Notes under the pieces: generated by a model
The model's input: only the letters and a program-made list of their open reading frames with translations
The model's database searches: none
What the model was told of the DNA's origin: nothing
From: Bacteroidota bacterium
GTDB lineage: Bacteria; Bacteroidota; Bacteroidia; Flavobacteriales; Flavobacteriaceae
DNA: 64,000 bases
Assembly (NCBI GenBank): GCA_027592025.1
Contig: JAQCIQ010000002.1
Location: forward strand, 1-64,000
Reading direction: 5' to 3'
Part shown: one piece after another, positions 18,338 to 28,647 of the stretch
How positions within the stretch are numbered: the stretch's first letter is position 1
Layout of the letters: every line of letters starts with the position of its first letter
Program-made: the position numbers and the translations under genes

Positions 18338-19594
18338 ATGAGTACAATAGACCTTCAATCCATCAAACAACGTTTTGGGATCGTTGGAAATGACCCAGGG
18401 TTAAATCGCGCCCTCGAAAAAGCCATTCGCGTAGCTCCAACTGACATTTCTGCACTGGTAACAGGTGAAAGTGGGGTTGGAAAAGAATCCATTCCAAAAA
18501 TTATCCACCAATTGTCACATCGCAAACACGCGAAATATATTGCCGTAAATTGCGGCGCTATTCCGGAAGGAACCATTGACAGTGAACTATTTGGTCATGA
18601 AAAAGGGGCTTTTACTGGTGCTACACAAACTAGAAATGGCTATTTTGAGGAAGCAGACGGCGGAACTATTTTTCTTGATGAAGTAGGAGAACTTCCATTG
18701 ACTACTCAGGTTCGACTGTTGCGTGTTTTAGAAAATGGCGAATTCATCAAGGTAGGGTCAAGCACCGTACAGAAAACCAATGTTCGAATCGTGGCAGCGA
18801 CCAACCTTAACATGTCCGTTGCTATTGAAAAAGACAAGTTTAGAGAAGATCTTTATTACAGATTAAGTACCATAGAAATACACCTACCTTCTCTGCGGCA
18901 TCGCCAAGGAGACATTCATTTGCTGTTTAGAAAATTTGCTGCGGATTTTGCTGCGAAATACAAAATGCCTGCTGTCAATCTGTCCGAAGATGCTGTTGAA
19001 GTCTTGTTGGCTTATCCTTGGGCTGGGAACATCAGACAATTGCGCAACATTGCTGAGCAAATATCAGTAGTTGAGAGGCTTCGACTCATCAATGCAGAAA
19101 TGCTCAAGTCCTACCTTCCGCAGAAATCGAATCTTCCAATGGTTGTCAAAAAAGAATCTGGCGATGCTGAATTTACTTCGGAGCGAGAAATTCTTTACAA
19201 AGTGTTGTTTGACATGAAAAGCGATTTGAACGACTTGAAAAAACTGACCCTAGAACTGATGAAAACGGACAATCGCGGAGATGTAGAAAAAAATCACACC
19301 GATTTGGTGAGAAAAATCTATAGAGATGAAGACAACTACCAAGAGAAAAAACCAGTTTTAACCATCGAGAACAAACAACCAGCGGTAACTCTGTCGGAAA
19401 TGGAAGAAGACTCAGAGGAATATGACTATGTTGAAGCCATTGAGCCAGAAGAAACCTTATCTTTACATGACAAAGAGCTGGAATTAATCAAACGTTCTCT
19501 TGAACGACATAAAGGAAAACGCAAGTTGGCCGCTTCCGAATTAGGCATTAGTGAAAGAACTTTGTACCGTAAAATCAAACAATTTGATCTGTGA
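18338..19594 (+). CDS. Sigma-54-interacting AAA+ transcriptional activator
   Basis: This is an enhancer-binding protein without a receiver or GAF domain: the AAA+ domain begins almost at the N-terminus. Walker A is GESGVGKES, the sigma-54 contact loop is GAFTGA (HEKGAFTGATQTRNG) and Walker B is GGTIFLDEVGELP. A long charged linker (about 270-365) precedes a Fis-type helix-turn-helix (HKGKRKLAASELGISERTLYRKI) at the C-terminus. I start at the ATG at 18338, two bases after the miaB stop, giving 418 residues; a longer frame from a TTG inside miaB is unlikely. With no sensory domain, activity may be set by expression or a partner. The position before lptE recurs in this phylum, as far as I recall. 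Confidence 0.9.
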   Translation: MSTIDLQSIKQRFGIVGNDPGLNRALEKAIRVAPTDISALVTGESGVGKESIPKIIHQLSHRKHAKYIAVNCGAIPEGTIDSELFGHEKGAFTGATQTRNGYFEEADGGTIFLDEVGELPLTTQVRLLRVLENGEFIKVGSSTVQKTNVRIVAATNLNMSVAIEKDKFREDLYYRLSTIEIHLPSLRHRQGDIHLLFRKFAADFAAKYKMPAVNLSEDAVEVLLAYPWAGNIRQLRNIAEQISVVERLRLINAEMLKSYLPQKSNLPMVVKKESGDAEFTSEREILYKVLFDMKSDLNDLKKLTLELMKTDNRGDVEKNHTDLVRKIYRDEDNYQEKKPVLTIENKQPAVTLSEMEEDSEEYDYVEAIEPEETLSLHDKELELIKRSLERHKGKRKLAASELGISERTLYRKIKQFDL

Positions 19595-20103
19595 ATAGAG
19601 CATTATACATCAGAGCATTTCTGATTGCGTTAGGGTTGACTTTGGTAAGCTGTGGTCATTATTCTTTTACTGGAGCTTCTATTTCCACTGACACTAACAC
19701 CTTTCAGGTCAATTATTTCCAAAACAATGCCGCCCTTGTCGAACCTGGTTTAGACCTAGACTTTACCAACGCTTTGACCGATTTAATTCTCAACCAAACC
19801 CGTTTGAGTCTGGTGAAGTTTAACGCCGATTTGGTTTATGAAGGAGAAATCACCGAATACAGAATTTCTCCCACTACAGCTACCTCTAGCAATACTGCCG
19901 CTCAAAACAGATTGAGTGTTTCAGTCAACGTTAGATTTTTTAATTTAAAAGATCCAGAGCAAGATTTGGAGCAAAGATTCTCCTTTTTCTACGACTATGC
20001 CGGCAGTGATCAACTGATAGGAGCTCAAAAAGATGTAGCTCACGAGGCCATTTTTGAGCGCTTAACCCAAGATATCTTTAATGCCACGTTGGCGAAATGG
20101 TAA
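19591..20103 (+). CDS. lptE: LptE-family outer-membrane lipoprotein
   Basis: This 170-residue lipoprotein has signal IRAFLIALGLTLVSC with lipobox cysteine at about residue 21. The following beta-rich region (YSFTGASI, FQVNYFQNNAALVEPGL, YEGEITEYRISPTTATS) fits the Bacteroidota LptE family. LptE plugs LptD for lipopolysaccharide insertion into the outer membrane. The start is GTG at 19591, whose TGA overlaps the stop of the preceding gene, a translational-coupling arrangement. Confidence 0.85.
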   Translation: MNRALYIRAFLIALGLTLVSCGHYSFTGASISTDTNTFQVNYFQNNAALVEPGLDLDFTNALTDLILNQTRLSLVKFNADLVYEGEITEYRISPTTATSSNTAAQNRLSVSVNVRFFNLKDPEQDLEQRFSFFYDYAGSDQLIGAQKDVAHEAIFERLTQDIFNATLAKW

Positions 20104-20109
20104 TCAGCA

Positions 20110-20910
20110 ATGACAATTGACACTTTTGTATATTGCATTGAAAACACGGACAAAATCAGTGCACAAGATACCAAAGAATTGCGAGACATGGTGGACAGAT
20201 TTCCCTATTTTCAGGCAGCAAGAGCATTGTATTTGAAAGGACTTAAAAATTCTGGAAGTTTTAGATATGCACACGCCCTAAAATCGACAGCTATCCAAAC
20301 TACAGATAGAAGGCAATTGTTTGAGTTGATTCATCCAATTCAAAAAGTAGACATTCAAGATGTTAAGAGTCGTGAAACCGTCAACATCAAAGAAATAGAA
20401 ATCGTTGGAATTGAAGACATTTCTACTCAAGCCAGCAAAGCTGTTGACAAAGCCATCAGACTGAAAATCAAAGAAGGAAACTCCCAATTCCATTTCGAAT
20501 TAGAAGGACAAATCATCGACAAATCAACTAATGATCTGTCTCATTCTAACGAGAAGCGAAGTTTTTCGGCTTGGCTTAGCGCTTCTGATTTTACGCTAAT
20601 TGACCGTTCGGTAGAACCATCACCCACGCAGACAAAGAATTTTGATATCATCAATAATTTTATAGCCCTCAATCCTAAAATCAAGCCGATGTCGGACCAC
20701 GCCATTGGGACGGAGAGATCTGGCGGAGGATCGACCATACGATCAACATGGATGACTGAGACCTTGGCAAAAATTTATGAAGAGCAAAAAAATTACGATA
20801 AAGCCATTAGAGCATATCGCATTTTAAGTTTGAAATATCCCGAAAAAAGTGCGTACTTTGCGCGGCAAATTAAGACATTGACAGCGTTAAAAGCGCAAAA
20901 TAACACATAA
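20110..20910 (+). CDS. Conserved protein with C-terminal TPR-like motif
   Basis: This 266-residue protein has no signal peptide. The N-terminal 75 residues resemble a helical domain (LRDMVDRFPYFQAARALYLKGL) and the middle is low in recognisable features. The C-terminus holds one clear TPR-like helix pair (TETLAKIYEEQKNYDKAIRAYRILSLKYPEKSAYFARQI). It lies between lptE (6 bases) and secG (2 bases), in a tight operon devoted to envelope biogenesis. Function is not known; protein-protein scaffolding is an inference from the TPR. Confidence 0.75.
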   Translation: MTIDTFVYCIENTDKISAQDTKELRDMVDRFPYFQAARALYLKGLKNSGSFRYAHALKSTAIQTTDRRQLFELIHPIQKVDIQDVKSRETVNIKEIEIVGIEDISTQASKAVDKAIRLKIKEGNSQFHFELEGQIIDKSTNDLSHSNEKRSFSAWLSASDFTLIDRSVEPSPTQTKNFDIINNFIALNPKIKPMSDHAIGTERSGGGSTIRSTWMTETLAKIYEEQKNYDKAIRAYRILSLKYPEKSAYFARQIKTLTALKAQNNT

Positions 20911-20912
20911 GC

Positions 20913-21266
20913 ATGAGTACTTTTTCTATTTTCCTGATTCTGATTGTAATTGTTGCCTTTTTATTGGTGGTTGTTATCATGGTACAAAACCCTAAAGGTG
21001 GCGGACTCGCATCTTCTTTCGGAGGAGGCGGAACTCAACAACTGGGTGGCGTCAAGAAAACTACCGATTTCTTAGACAAGAGTACTTGGACTTTGGCAGG
21101 TTTGCTATTGATTTTGATTCTGTTGTCTAACGTCGCTATTCCTAATAGTGGTGGCAACGCCGAGTCTAAGGCACTTGACAACGGAACTGCGACAGAACAA
21201 CCGCTACCTGAAACTACAGAGCAGCCCTTGCCTTCTGACCCTCTTCCTGCTGGAGACAATCAGTAA
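20913..21266 (+). CDS. secG: Preprotein translocase subunit SecG
   Basis: SecG is the accessory subunit of the SecYEG channel. The 117-residue protein shows the family pattern: a first transmembrane helix (FLILIVIVAFLLVVVIMVQNP), the conserved glycine-rich cytosolic loop GGGLASSFGGGGTQQLGG, the KTTDFLDKSTW segment, and a second helix (LAGLLLILILLSNVAI). A Thr/Pro/Glu-rich C-terminal tail of about 35 residues is typical of Bacteroidota SecG. Confidence 0.93.
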   Translation: MSTFSIFLILIVIVAFLLVVVIMVQNPKGGGLASSFGGGGTQQLGGVKKTTDFLDKSTWTLAGLLLILILLSNVAIPNSGGNAESKALDNGTATEQPLPETTEQPLPSDPLPAGDNQ

Positions 21267-21290
21267 TATTTAACACTAATAATTCGAAAC

Positions 21291-21343
21291 AAGACTACAA
21301 ACTGCAAGTTTGTCAGTCTTAACTGCGTGGCACAGTTTGTGCC
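21291..21343 (+). other. Two consecutive hairpins in the secG-groES interval
   Basis: Hairpin 1 (21291-21320): AAGACT and CAAACT pair with AGTTTG and AGTCTT around a 3-base loop with a small internal bulge. Hairpin 2 (21329-21343): GGCACA pairs with TGTGCC around GTT. Neither is followed by a T run, so they are not ordinary terminators. TTTG (21309-21312), 19 bases, then ACAGTTTG (21332-21339) is an imperfect promoter match overlapping them. No CIRCE element is present, so heat-shock control here, if any, is not by HrcA. Confidence 0.4.
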
Positions 21344-21376
21344 TCTACAAACAAACAATAACTAAAACATTTTTTT

Positions 21377-23298
<1,922 letters not shown>

Positions 23299-23317
23299 TC
23301 GAACATCTATAAAACAT

Positions 23318-23347
23318 AAAAGCGCTTCTCACGAGGCGCTTTTTTTT
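23318..23347. terminator. Bidirectional terminator between groEL and the HMA-MauE gene
   Basis: AAAAGCGC (23318-23325) pairs with GCGCTTTT (23336-23343) across a 10-base loop, with a T run to 23347 on the plus strand and A-rich flank giving T residues on the minus strand. It can serve both convergent genes. Confidence 0.85.
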
Positions 23348-23374
23348 GAATTAAATTTAACTTATTTGAACAGT

Positions 23375-24079
23375 CTAGAACAACATGATTATTGCCATCA
23401 AAATCATTATGGCATTTTCTATAAAGGTGGCTAAAGTCATTGGCAATTTCAAAACAGAACCCAGACATGCACAAGTGATATCTTGTTTGGAAAGCAAAGA
23501 TTTAGTGACTCCAACAGTAGTAATTCCTAGAACAAGCACAGTCATCCAAAGACTGAACAGAATTCCTATTCTGAACAAAAATAAAAGCCCCAAAGTGACC
23601 TCTATAAAAGGATAAATCAAGGCATATATGGGAATCCTTTTGGCCAACGGATCGTACATTTTGAATGAGGTGATAAACCCTTTCAGATCTAACAGTTTGA
23701 AAAAACTAAAAACTATGAAAAACAAACCCATAAAATCAACCATAAAAGATTGATAAAAAAAGTCGTCTATATTCAATGCAATTGAAGCCGCAAAGACATA
23801 GCTCAAAATGAGAAAGAGGGGAAACAATTGTTGTAGTTTGCCTGATTCCGTTGAAATGACTTGAACATTCGATTCTTTAAATGCCGACAACTTATATTTA
23901 TCATCCAGTGCCAATTGAAGTTGACTCAGTTCTAAATTATCCGAAGATTCGACTAGTACCGTTGCAGAGGCATTGTTCGCTTTGACTGAAATAATGCCAT
24001 TTATAGTACTGAGAGATTTTTCTATGGAAGCTTCGCAACCCGTGCAAGTCATGCCACTGACATAAAATTTGGTTTTCAT
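23375..24079 (-). CDS. Heavy-metal-associated domain fused to MauE/DoxX-like membrane domain
   Basis: The first 70 residues form an HMA domain with the metal-binding GMTCTGC motif (C12, C15), as in copper chaperones. The rest (about 85-234) has four hydrophobic helices and, before the last one, ITCACLGS. This fits the C-x-C-[FL]-G motif of MauE-type membrane proteins, which act in disulfide formation or redox partner maturation. A role in metal-linked thiol redox chemistry at the inner membrane is an inference. The gene is monocistronic and converges on groEL. Confidence 0.75.
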   Translation of the reverse strand: MKTKFYVSGMTCTGCEASIEKSLSTINGIISVKANNASATVLVESSDNLELSQLQLALDDKYKLSAFKESNVQVISTESGKLQQLFPLFLILSYVFAASIALNIDDFFYQSFMVDFMGLFFIVFSFFKLLDLKGFITSFKMYDPLAKRIPIYALIYPFIEVTLGLLFLFRIGILFSLWMTVLVLGITTVGVTKSLLSKQDITCACLGSVLKLPMTLATFIENAIMILMAIIMLF

Positions 24080-24191
24080 TTTGTTTGGTGTAGATTTTTG
24101 GTAAAATTAATCAAAAGAATGAGAGTTTTCTTTTTACCCATTCCTCTTTTAGTCGTGATGATTTATTAACTTCGTTCGCAAATTTTGACCA

Positions 24192-24653
24192 TTGAAACAA
24201 TCCTATTTACGCTTGCTAGATCTCATCGAAACTGAACTGAGTCGTAATGAAACTGCCGTTGAAGTCAAACTCCAATGGATTTGTGATACCCTTTGTGATC
24301 GTCTTCCAAATTACGATTGGACAGGTTTTTATTTCCATCAAATCGATAAGGACGAGCTGTATCTCAGAGCCTTTTGTGGCGAACCAACAGAACATACCCA
24401 CATCCCTTTTGGCAAAGGCATTTGTGGACAAGTGGCTCTGAGCAATCAAACTTTTTTAGTTCCAGATGTTAGCCTTCAGGACAATTATATTTCTTGTGGT
24501 ATAACGGTGAAATCAGAAATCGTTGTACCCATATTTGTCAAGGGTAAAAATATTGGCCAAATCGATATTGACTCTCATGTCAAAAATGCCTTTGACCAAG
24601 ATGATGTTCAGTTTTTGGAAAAAGTGGCGGAATTGGTAGGAGGTCTATATTAG
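24192..24653 (+). CDS. GAF domain protein, free-methionine-(R)-sulfoxide-reductase-like
   Basis: This 153-residue protein is a single GAF domain closely resembling fRMsr, which reduces free methionine-R-sulfoxide. The conserved stretches YDWTGFYF, IPFGKGICG, VPDVS and SEIVVPI are present. C78 (GKGIC) and C102 (YISC) are 24 residues apart, matching Cys94 and Cys118 of the E. coli enzyme. The position of the resolving Cys84 is H68 instead. The only start codon is TTG at 24192; the frame has no ATG, and the residues after it match the family's N-terminal helix. It might be a GAF relative without reductase activity. Confidence 0.75.
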   Translation: MKQSYLRLLDLIETELSRNETAVEVKLQWICDTLCDRLPNYDWTGFYFHQIDKDELYLRAFCGEPTEHTHIPFGKGICGQVALSNQTFLVPDVSLQDNYISCGITVKSEIVVPIFVKGKNIGQIDIDSHVKNAFDQDDVQFLEKVAELVGGLY

Positions 24654-24688
24654 TCCTTCACAACTGCACTATTTTTTACAAAAATGGG

Positions 24689-24696
24689 TACTTTTG
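24689..24696 (+). promoter_or_regulatory. Predicted purH promoter -7 element
   Basis: TACTTTTG matches TAnnTTTG exactly and lies 16 bases before the purH ATG at 24713. No convincing -33 TTG is visible. Confidence 0.45.
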
Positions 24697-24712
24697 CATT
24701 TCACTTTTTCTG

Positions 24713-26248
24713 ATGATGACCTCTAAAAAAATCACTTCCGCTCTCATTTCCGTTTTTGATAAAACTGGTCTTGAACCAATCGTCAAAAAACTGCACCAAC
24801 TAGGCGTGACCATCTATTCCACTGGAGGTACTGAAAAGTTCATCTCTGACCTTGATATCCCAGTAATCCCAGTAGAAAAACTAACCTCTTACCCTTCCAT
24901 TCTTGGCGGTCGAGTCAAAACATTGCACCCCAAAGTGTTTGGCGGCATTTTACACCGCGGTGACTTTGGGAATGACAAAAAGGAGTTAGAACAGTTTGAA
25001 ATTCCTTCTTTTGATTTGGTCATTGTCGATCTTTATCCTTTTGAAAAAACAGTAGCTTCGGGTGCCACTCATTCCGAAATTATCGAAAAGATTGATATCG
25101 GGGGAATTTCATTGATTCGCGCTGCAGCTAAAAATTTCCAAGAGGTACTCTGCGTTTCATCGGTTAGCGATTATTCTGAGATTTTAGAATTGCTCAACGC
25201 CAGCGATGAGGGCTCAACGACTCTAGAAACAAGAAAAATATTTGCAGCCAAAGCTTTTCATGTTTCTTCCCACTACGATACTGCCATTTTCAATTTTATG
25301 AACGCTGGAGTCGATTTGCCCTTTTTCAAATTTAGTGCTGAGGGCATTACTCCGTTGAGGTATGGGGAGAATCCTCATCAGCCAGGTCAATTTGTTGGGA
25401 ATTTGTCTTCTTTATTCAATCAAATTCAAGGAAAACAACTGAGTTACAACAACTTGCTAGACACTGACGCTGCTGTACAATTGATTTCTGAATTTAAAGA
25501 TGACGCGCCAACTTTTGCCATTTTGAAGCACAACAACGCCTGTGGTTTGGCAACCCGACTGAACTTGTCAGCCGCTTTTTCGGACGCCTTGGCCGGTGAC
25601 CCAGTATCGGCATTTGGAGGGGTTTTGATCAGCAATAGAGTGATTGATATTCCTACAGCCGAAAAAATTTCACAACTTTTTTGCGAAGTACTTATCGCGC
25701 CGAGCTTTGAACAAGGGGCTCTAGATTTGTTAGAAAAGAAAAAAAATCTCATCATTTTAGAGCAGAAACCAATAGCAATGCCCAATCAAATGCTACGCTC
25801 CTGCTTGAATGGTATTTTAATTCAGGACAGAGACTACAAGACTGACTTGAGAGATCAGTTGAAAGCCGTGACAGCCATGATCCCAAGCGAATCAGAAATC
25901 AACGATCTAATTTTTGCATCAAAAATTTGCAAGCATACCAAGTCTAACACCATTGTTTTGGCCAAAGGCCAACAGCTTTGCGCAAGTGGCACGGGTCAAA
26001 CCAGCAGAGTTGATGCGCTGCGACAGGCCATACATAAGGCCCAATCATTCGGCATGGATCTTACAGGAGCTGTAATGGCGAGTGATGCCTTTTTTCCATT
26101 TCCAGATTGTGTCGAAATTGCTCATGAGGCTGGAATTAAGGCTGTGATTCAACCTGGGGGCTCTGTCAAGGATCAACTCAGCATCGACTATTGTAATGAT
26201 AATAACCTGTCAATGGTTTTTACAGGCACAAGACATTTTAAGCATTAG
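24713..26248 (+). CDS. purH: Bifunctional AICAR formyltransferase / IMP cyclohydrolase PurH
   Basis: PurH catalyses the last two steps of de novo IMP synthesis. The N-terminal MGS-like cyclohydrolase domain shows ALISVFDKTGLEPIV, YSTGGTEKFI and GGRVKTLHPKVFGGIL. The C-terminal AICARFT domain has LRYGENPHQPG, KHNNACGLA (the catalytic K-H pair) and the terminal DAFFPFPDCVEIAHEAGIK. At 511 residues the length is normal. Tandem ATGs at 24713 and 24716 leave the start open by one codon. Confidence 0.97.
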   Translation: MMTSKKITSALISVFDKTGLEPIVKKLHQLGVTIYSTGGTEKFISDLDIPVIPVEKLTSYPSILGGRVKTLHPKVFGGILHRGDFGNDKKELEQFEIPSFDLVIVDLYPFEKTVASGATHSEIIEKIDIGGISLIRAAAKNFQEVLCVSSVSDYSEILELLNASDEGSTTLETRKIFAAKAFHVSSHYDTAIFNFMNAGVDLPFFKFSAEGITPLRYGENPHQPGQFVGNLSSLFNQIQGKQLSYNNLLDTDAAVQLISEFKDDAPTFAILKHNNACGLATRLNLSAAFSDALAGDPVSAFGGVLISNRVIDIPTAEKISQLFCEVLIAPSFEQGALDLLEKKKNLIILEQKPIAMPNQMLRSCLNGILIQDRDYKTDLRDQLKAVTAMIPSESEINDLIFASKICKHTKSNTIVLAKGQQLCASGTGQTSRVDALRQAIHKAQSFGMDLTGAVMASDAFFPFPDCVEIAHEAGIKAVIQPGGSVKDQLSIDYCNDNNLSMVFTGTRHFKH

Positions 26249-26309
26249 TGTTCAATAAATTGACTATTTTAACTACTTTTACAAGCATCAGCGACTGACA
26301 CAATTCTAT

Positions 26310-27338
26310 ATGGGCTTTTTTGATTTTTTTATTGAAGAAATTGCGATTGATTTAGGCACCGCCAATACCCTTATTATTCACAATGACAAGGTGGTTATCG
26401 ACTGTCCTTCAATTGTGGCTATGGACAGAATCACTGGGAAAATCATTGCGGTTGGCGAAGAGGCCAATTTAATGCAGGGTAAAACCCACGAAAACATCAA
26501 AACCATTCGCCCTCTTAAAGACGGTGTAATAGCAGATTTTGACGCTTCAGAACAGATGATTAGTATGCTGATCAAAAGCATTCCTACCTTAAAAAAGAAG
26601 TTGTTTGCTCCTGCCCTAAGAATGGTAATTTGTATTCCTTCCGGCATCACTGAAGTTGAAATGCGTGCGGTTAAAGAATCGGCCGAGCGCGTCAACGGGA
26701 AAGAAGTTTATTTGATTCACGAACCCATGGCAGCAGCCATCGGAATTGGAGTGGACATTATGCAGCCCAAAGGGAATATGATTGTGGATATAGGTGGAGG
26801 AACTACCGAAATTGCTATTATTGCCCTTGGAGGTATTGTATGCGACAAGTCTGTTAAAGTTGCCGGAGACGTTTTTACCAGTGACATCATCTATTACATG
26901 CGCACGCAACACAACCTCTATGTAGGAGAACGTACCGCCGAAAGAATTAAAATACAAGTAGGATCCGCTATTGAAAATTTGGACATGCCTCCTGATGACA
27001 TGAACGTTCAAGGAAGAGATTTGTTAACTGGAAAACCTAAACAAGCCCAAGTGTCTTATCGAGAAATTGCGAAAGCGCTTGACAAATCCATTATGAGAAT
27101 TGAAGACTCTGTGATGGAAACCTTGTCTCAAACACCCCCTGAATTGGCCGCTGACATCTATCAAACAGGGGTTTATTTGGCCGGAGGCGGATCCATGCTT
27201 CGAGGGCTGGACAAAAGACTATCCCAAAAAACAGATCTACCCATCTACATTGCCGAAGATCCTCTGAGAGCCGTAGTCCGTGGAACAGGAATTGCACTTA
27301 AAAATTTGTACCGATACAAGAATGTTCTGATCAAATAG
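26310..27338 (+). CDS. mreB: Rod-shape-determining actin homologue MreB
   Basis: MreB polymerises along the inner membrane and steers cell-wall elongation. The 342-residue protein has the actin-fold phosphate loops EIAIDLGTANTLI and IVDIGGGTTEIAIIALGG, the adenosine motif GVYLAGGGSMLRGLD, and KTIRPLKDGVIADFD. It heads the rod operon mreBCD-mrdA-rodA with 12 bases to mreC. Confidence 0.97.
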   Translation: MGFFDFFIEEIAIDLGTANTLIIHNDKVVIDCPSIVAMDRITGKIIAVGEEANLMQGKTHENIKTIRPLKDGVIADFDASEQMISMLIKSIPTLKKKLFAPALRMVICIPSGITEVEMRAVKESAERVNGKEVYLIHEPMAAAIGIGVDIMQPKGNMIVDIGGGTTEIAIIALGGIVCDKSVKVAGDVFTSDIIYYMRTQHNLYVGERTAERIKIQVGSAIENLDMPPDDMNVQGRDLLTGKPKQAQVSYREIAKALDKSIMRIEDSVMETLSQTPPELAADIYQTGVYLAGGGSMLRGLDKRLSQKTDLPIYIAEDPLRAVVRGTGIALKNLYRYKNVLIK

Positions 27339-27350
27339 AGCCCCTAAAAC

Positions 27351-28151
27351 ATGCAGCAAATTTTGATCTTTCTCTTCAAAAACAAGCATTTCTTCTTGTT
27401 TTTGCTGCTGTTTATTGTTGCTTTTATTATAACGATCAGCAACAGGACTTATCACGGAACTCAATTTTGGAATTCAGCTAATTCAATTAGCGGTAATTTT
27501 TTTCAAATTCAAAATTCCTTTGGCGATTACCTTCACCTTAAAAAAGACAATGAGGTGCTCCTTCAGAACAATGCAGCCCTAAAAAAAGAACTGCTCCGTT
27601 CCAAGAACTCTGGAATTAATCCCGCACAACTTCAATTTTCATCTATCACAGGGGTAGTGATAAAAAACAGCTATAACCTCTCTCACAATTATTTGACCAT
27701 AAACGTCGGTAGCAACCAAGGGGTCAAGGAAGATCTGGGCGTTATTTCGGATCAAGGGGTAGTCGGAATCATAGACAGAGTCAATTCTAGATTTGCTCGT
27801 GTGCAGTCTATACTCAATGTCAAAAGTAAAATTAGTGTTCAAATTAAAAACACCAATCATTTAGGGATTCTCGAGTGGAAAGGTCATGATCCGCGACTTG
27901 CTATTGTAAGTGATGTGCCCTCACTCGCTAAAATAGCGGTAAATGACACCATAGTAACTAGTGGAAATTCGCTGGCCTTTCCCAAGGGATTGGTTGTTGG
28001 GATCATTAAAAAATTCGAACTGGATGAGTCTCAAAATTATTACAGCATACAAATTGAGCTTATCAATGATTTGACCAGTATCAACTCTGTTTATGTCATC
28101 ACTAATCGAGATGCCGAAGACATCAAAAAACTAGACCCGAAGGATGAATAA
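27351..28151 (+). CDS. mreC: Rod-shape-determining protein MreC
   Basis: This 266-residue bitopic membrane protein has an N-terminal transmembrane helix (FFLFLLLFIVAFIITIS), a coiled-coil stretch (YLHLKKDNEVLLQNNAALKK) and the periplasmic beta domain of MreC (YLTINVGSNQGVKEDLGVIS, GNSLAFPKGLVVGII). MreC links MreB with the periplasmic synthases and activates PBP2. Its end overlaps mreD by 8 bases. Confidence 0.93.
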   Translation: MQQILIFLFKNKHFFLFLLLFIVAFIITISNRTYHGTQFWNSANSISGNFFQIQNSFGDYLHLKKDNEVLLQNNAALKKELLRSKNSGINPAQLQFSSITGVVIKNSYNLSHNYLTINVGSNQGVKEDLGVISDQGVVGIIDRVNSRFARVQSILNVKSKISVQIKNTNHLGILEWKGHDPRLAIVSDVPSLAKIAVNDTIVTSGNSLAFPKGLVVGIIKKFELDESQNYYSIQIELINDLTSINSVYVITNRDAEDIKKLDPKDE

Positions 28152-28647
28152 CGCACTGCCACTTCTCGCTCTAAGGTTTGTTCTGTTGGTTGCAGCTCAA
28201 ATTTTGATATTCAACAATCTCAATGTGGTGGGTTATCTCAACCCTTTTGTCTATGTGATTTTTATATTACTCTATCCACTAAGAACCAACCAAGAACAAT
28301 TTTTGCTGGTTTCCTTTTTCCTTGGTTTAATTATTGATCTGTTTTCTGACACTGGAGGCATACACGCCGCTGCCTCTGTCACCACAGCCTTCGTGAGGCC
28401 AACCTTACTCAAATTGATTTTTGGCCTGGCCTACGACTACTTGGCCATCAAATTTGATTTTCGTGATACCCGCCGTAAATTAGTCTATTTGGGAACTCTT
28501 ATTTTTGTGCATCACTATATCATAATTTTGTTAGAGCGATTTACCTTTTCCAACTTTTTTATGTCCTTAGGGTACGCTATGATGACTAGCATTGTAACTC
28601 TGATATCCTGTATCATTTTACTCATCTTGTTCAAGTACAAATCATGA
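28144..28647 (+). CDS. mreD: Rod-shape-determining protein MreD
   Basis: This 167-residue integral membrane protein has five predicted helices and the conserved FLGLIIDLFSDTGGIHAAAS, a hallmark of MreD. It acts with MreC in the elongasome. The start overlaps mreC and the stop overlaps mrdA (ATGA), consistent with translational coupling. Confidence 0.88.
   Translation: MNNALPLLALRFVLLVAAQILIFNNLNVVGYLNPFVYVIFILLYPLRTNQEQFLLVSFFLGLIIDLFSDTGGIHAAASVTTAFVRPTLLKLIFGLAYDYLAIKFDFRDTRRKLVYLGTLIFVHHYIIILLERFTFSNFFMSLGYAMMTSIVTLISCIILLILFKYKS

Noticed and set aside
21267-21376. CIRCE heat-shock operator before groES
   Set aside because: The TTAGCACTC / GAGTGCTAA inverted repeat is absent from the interval.
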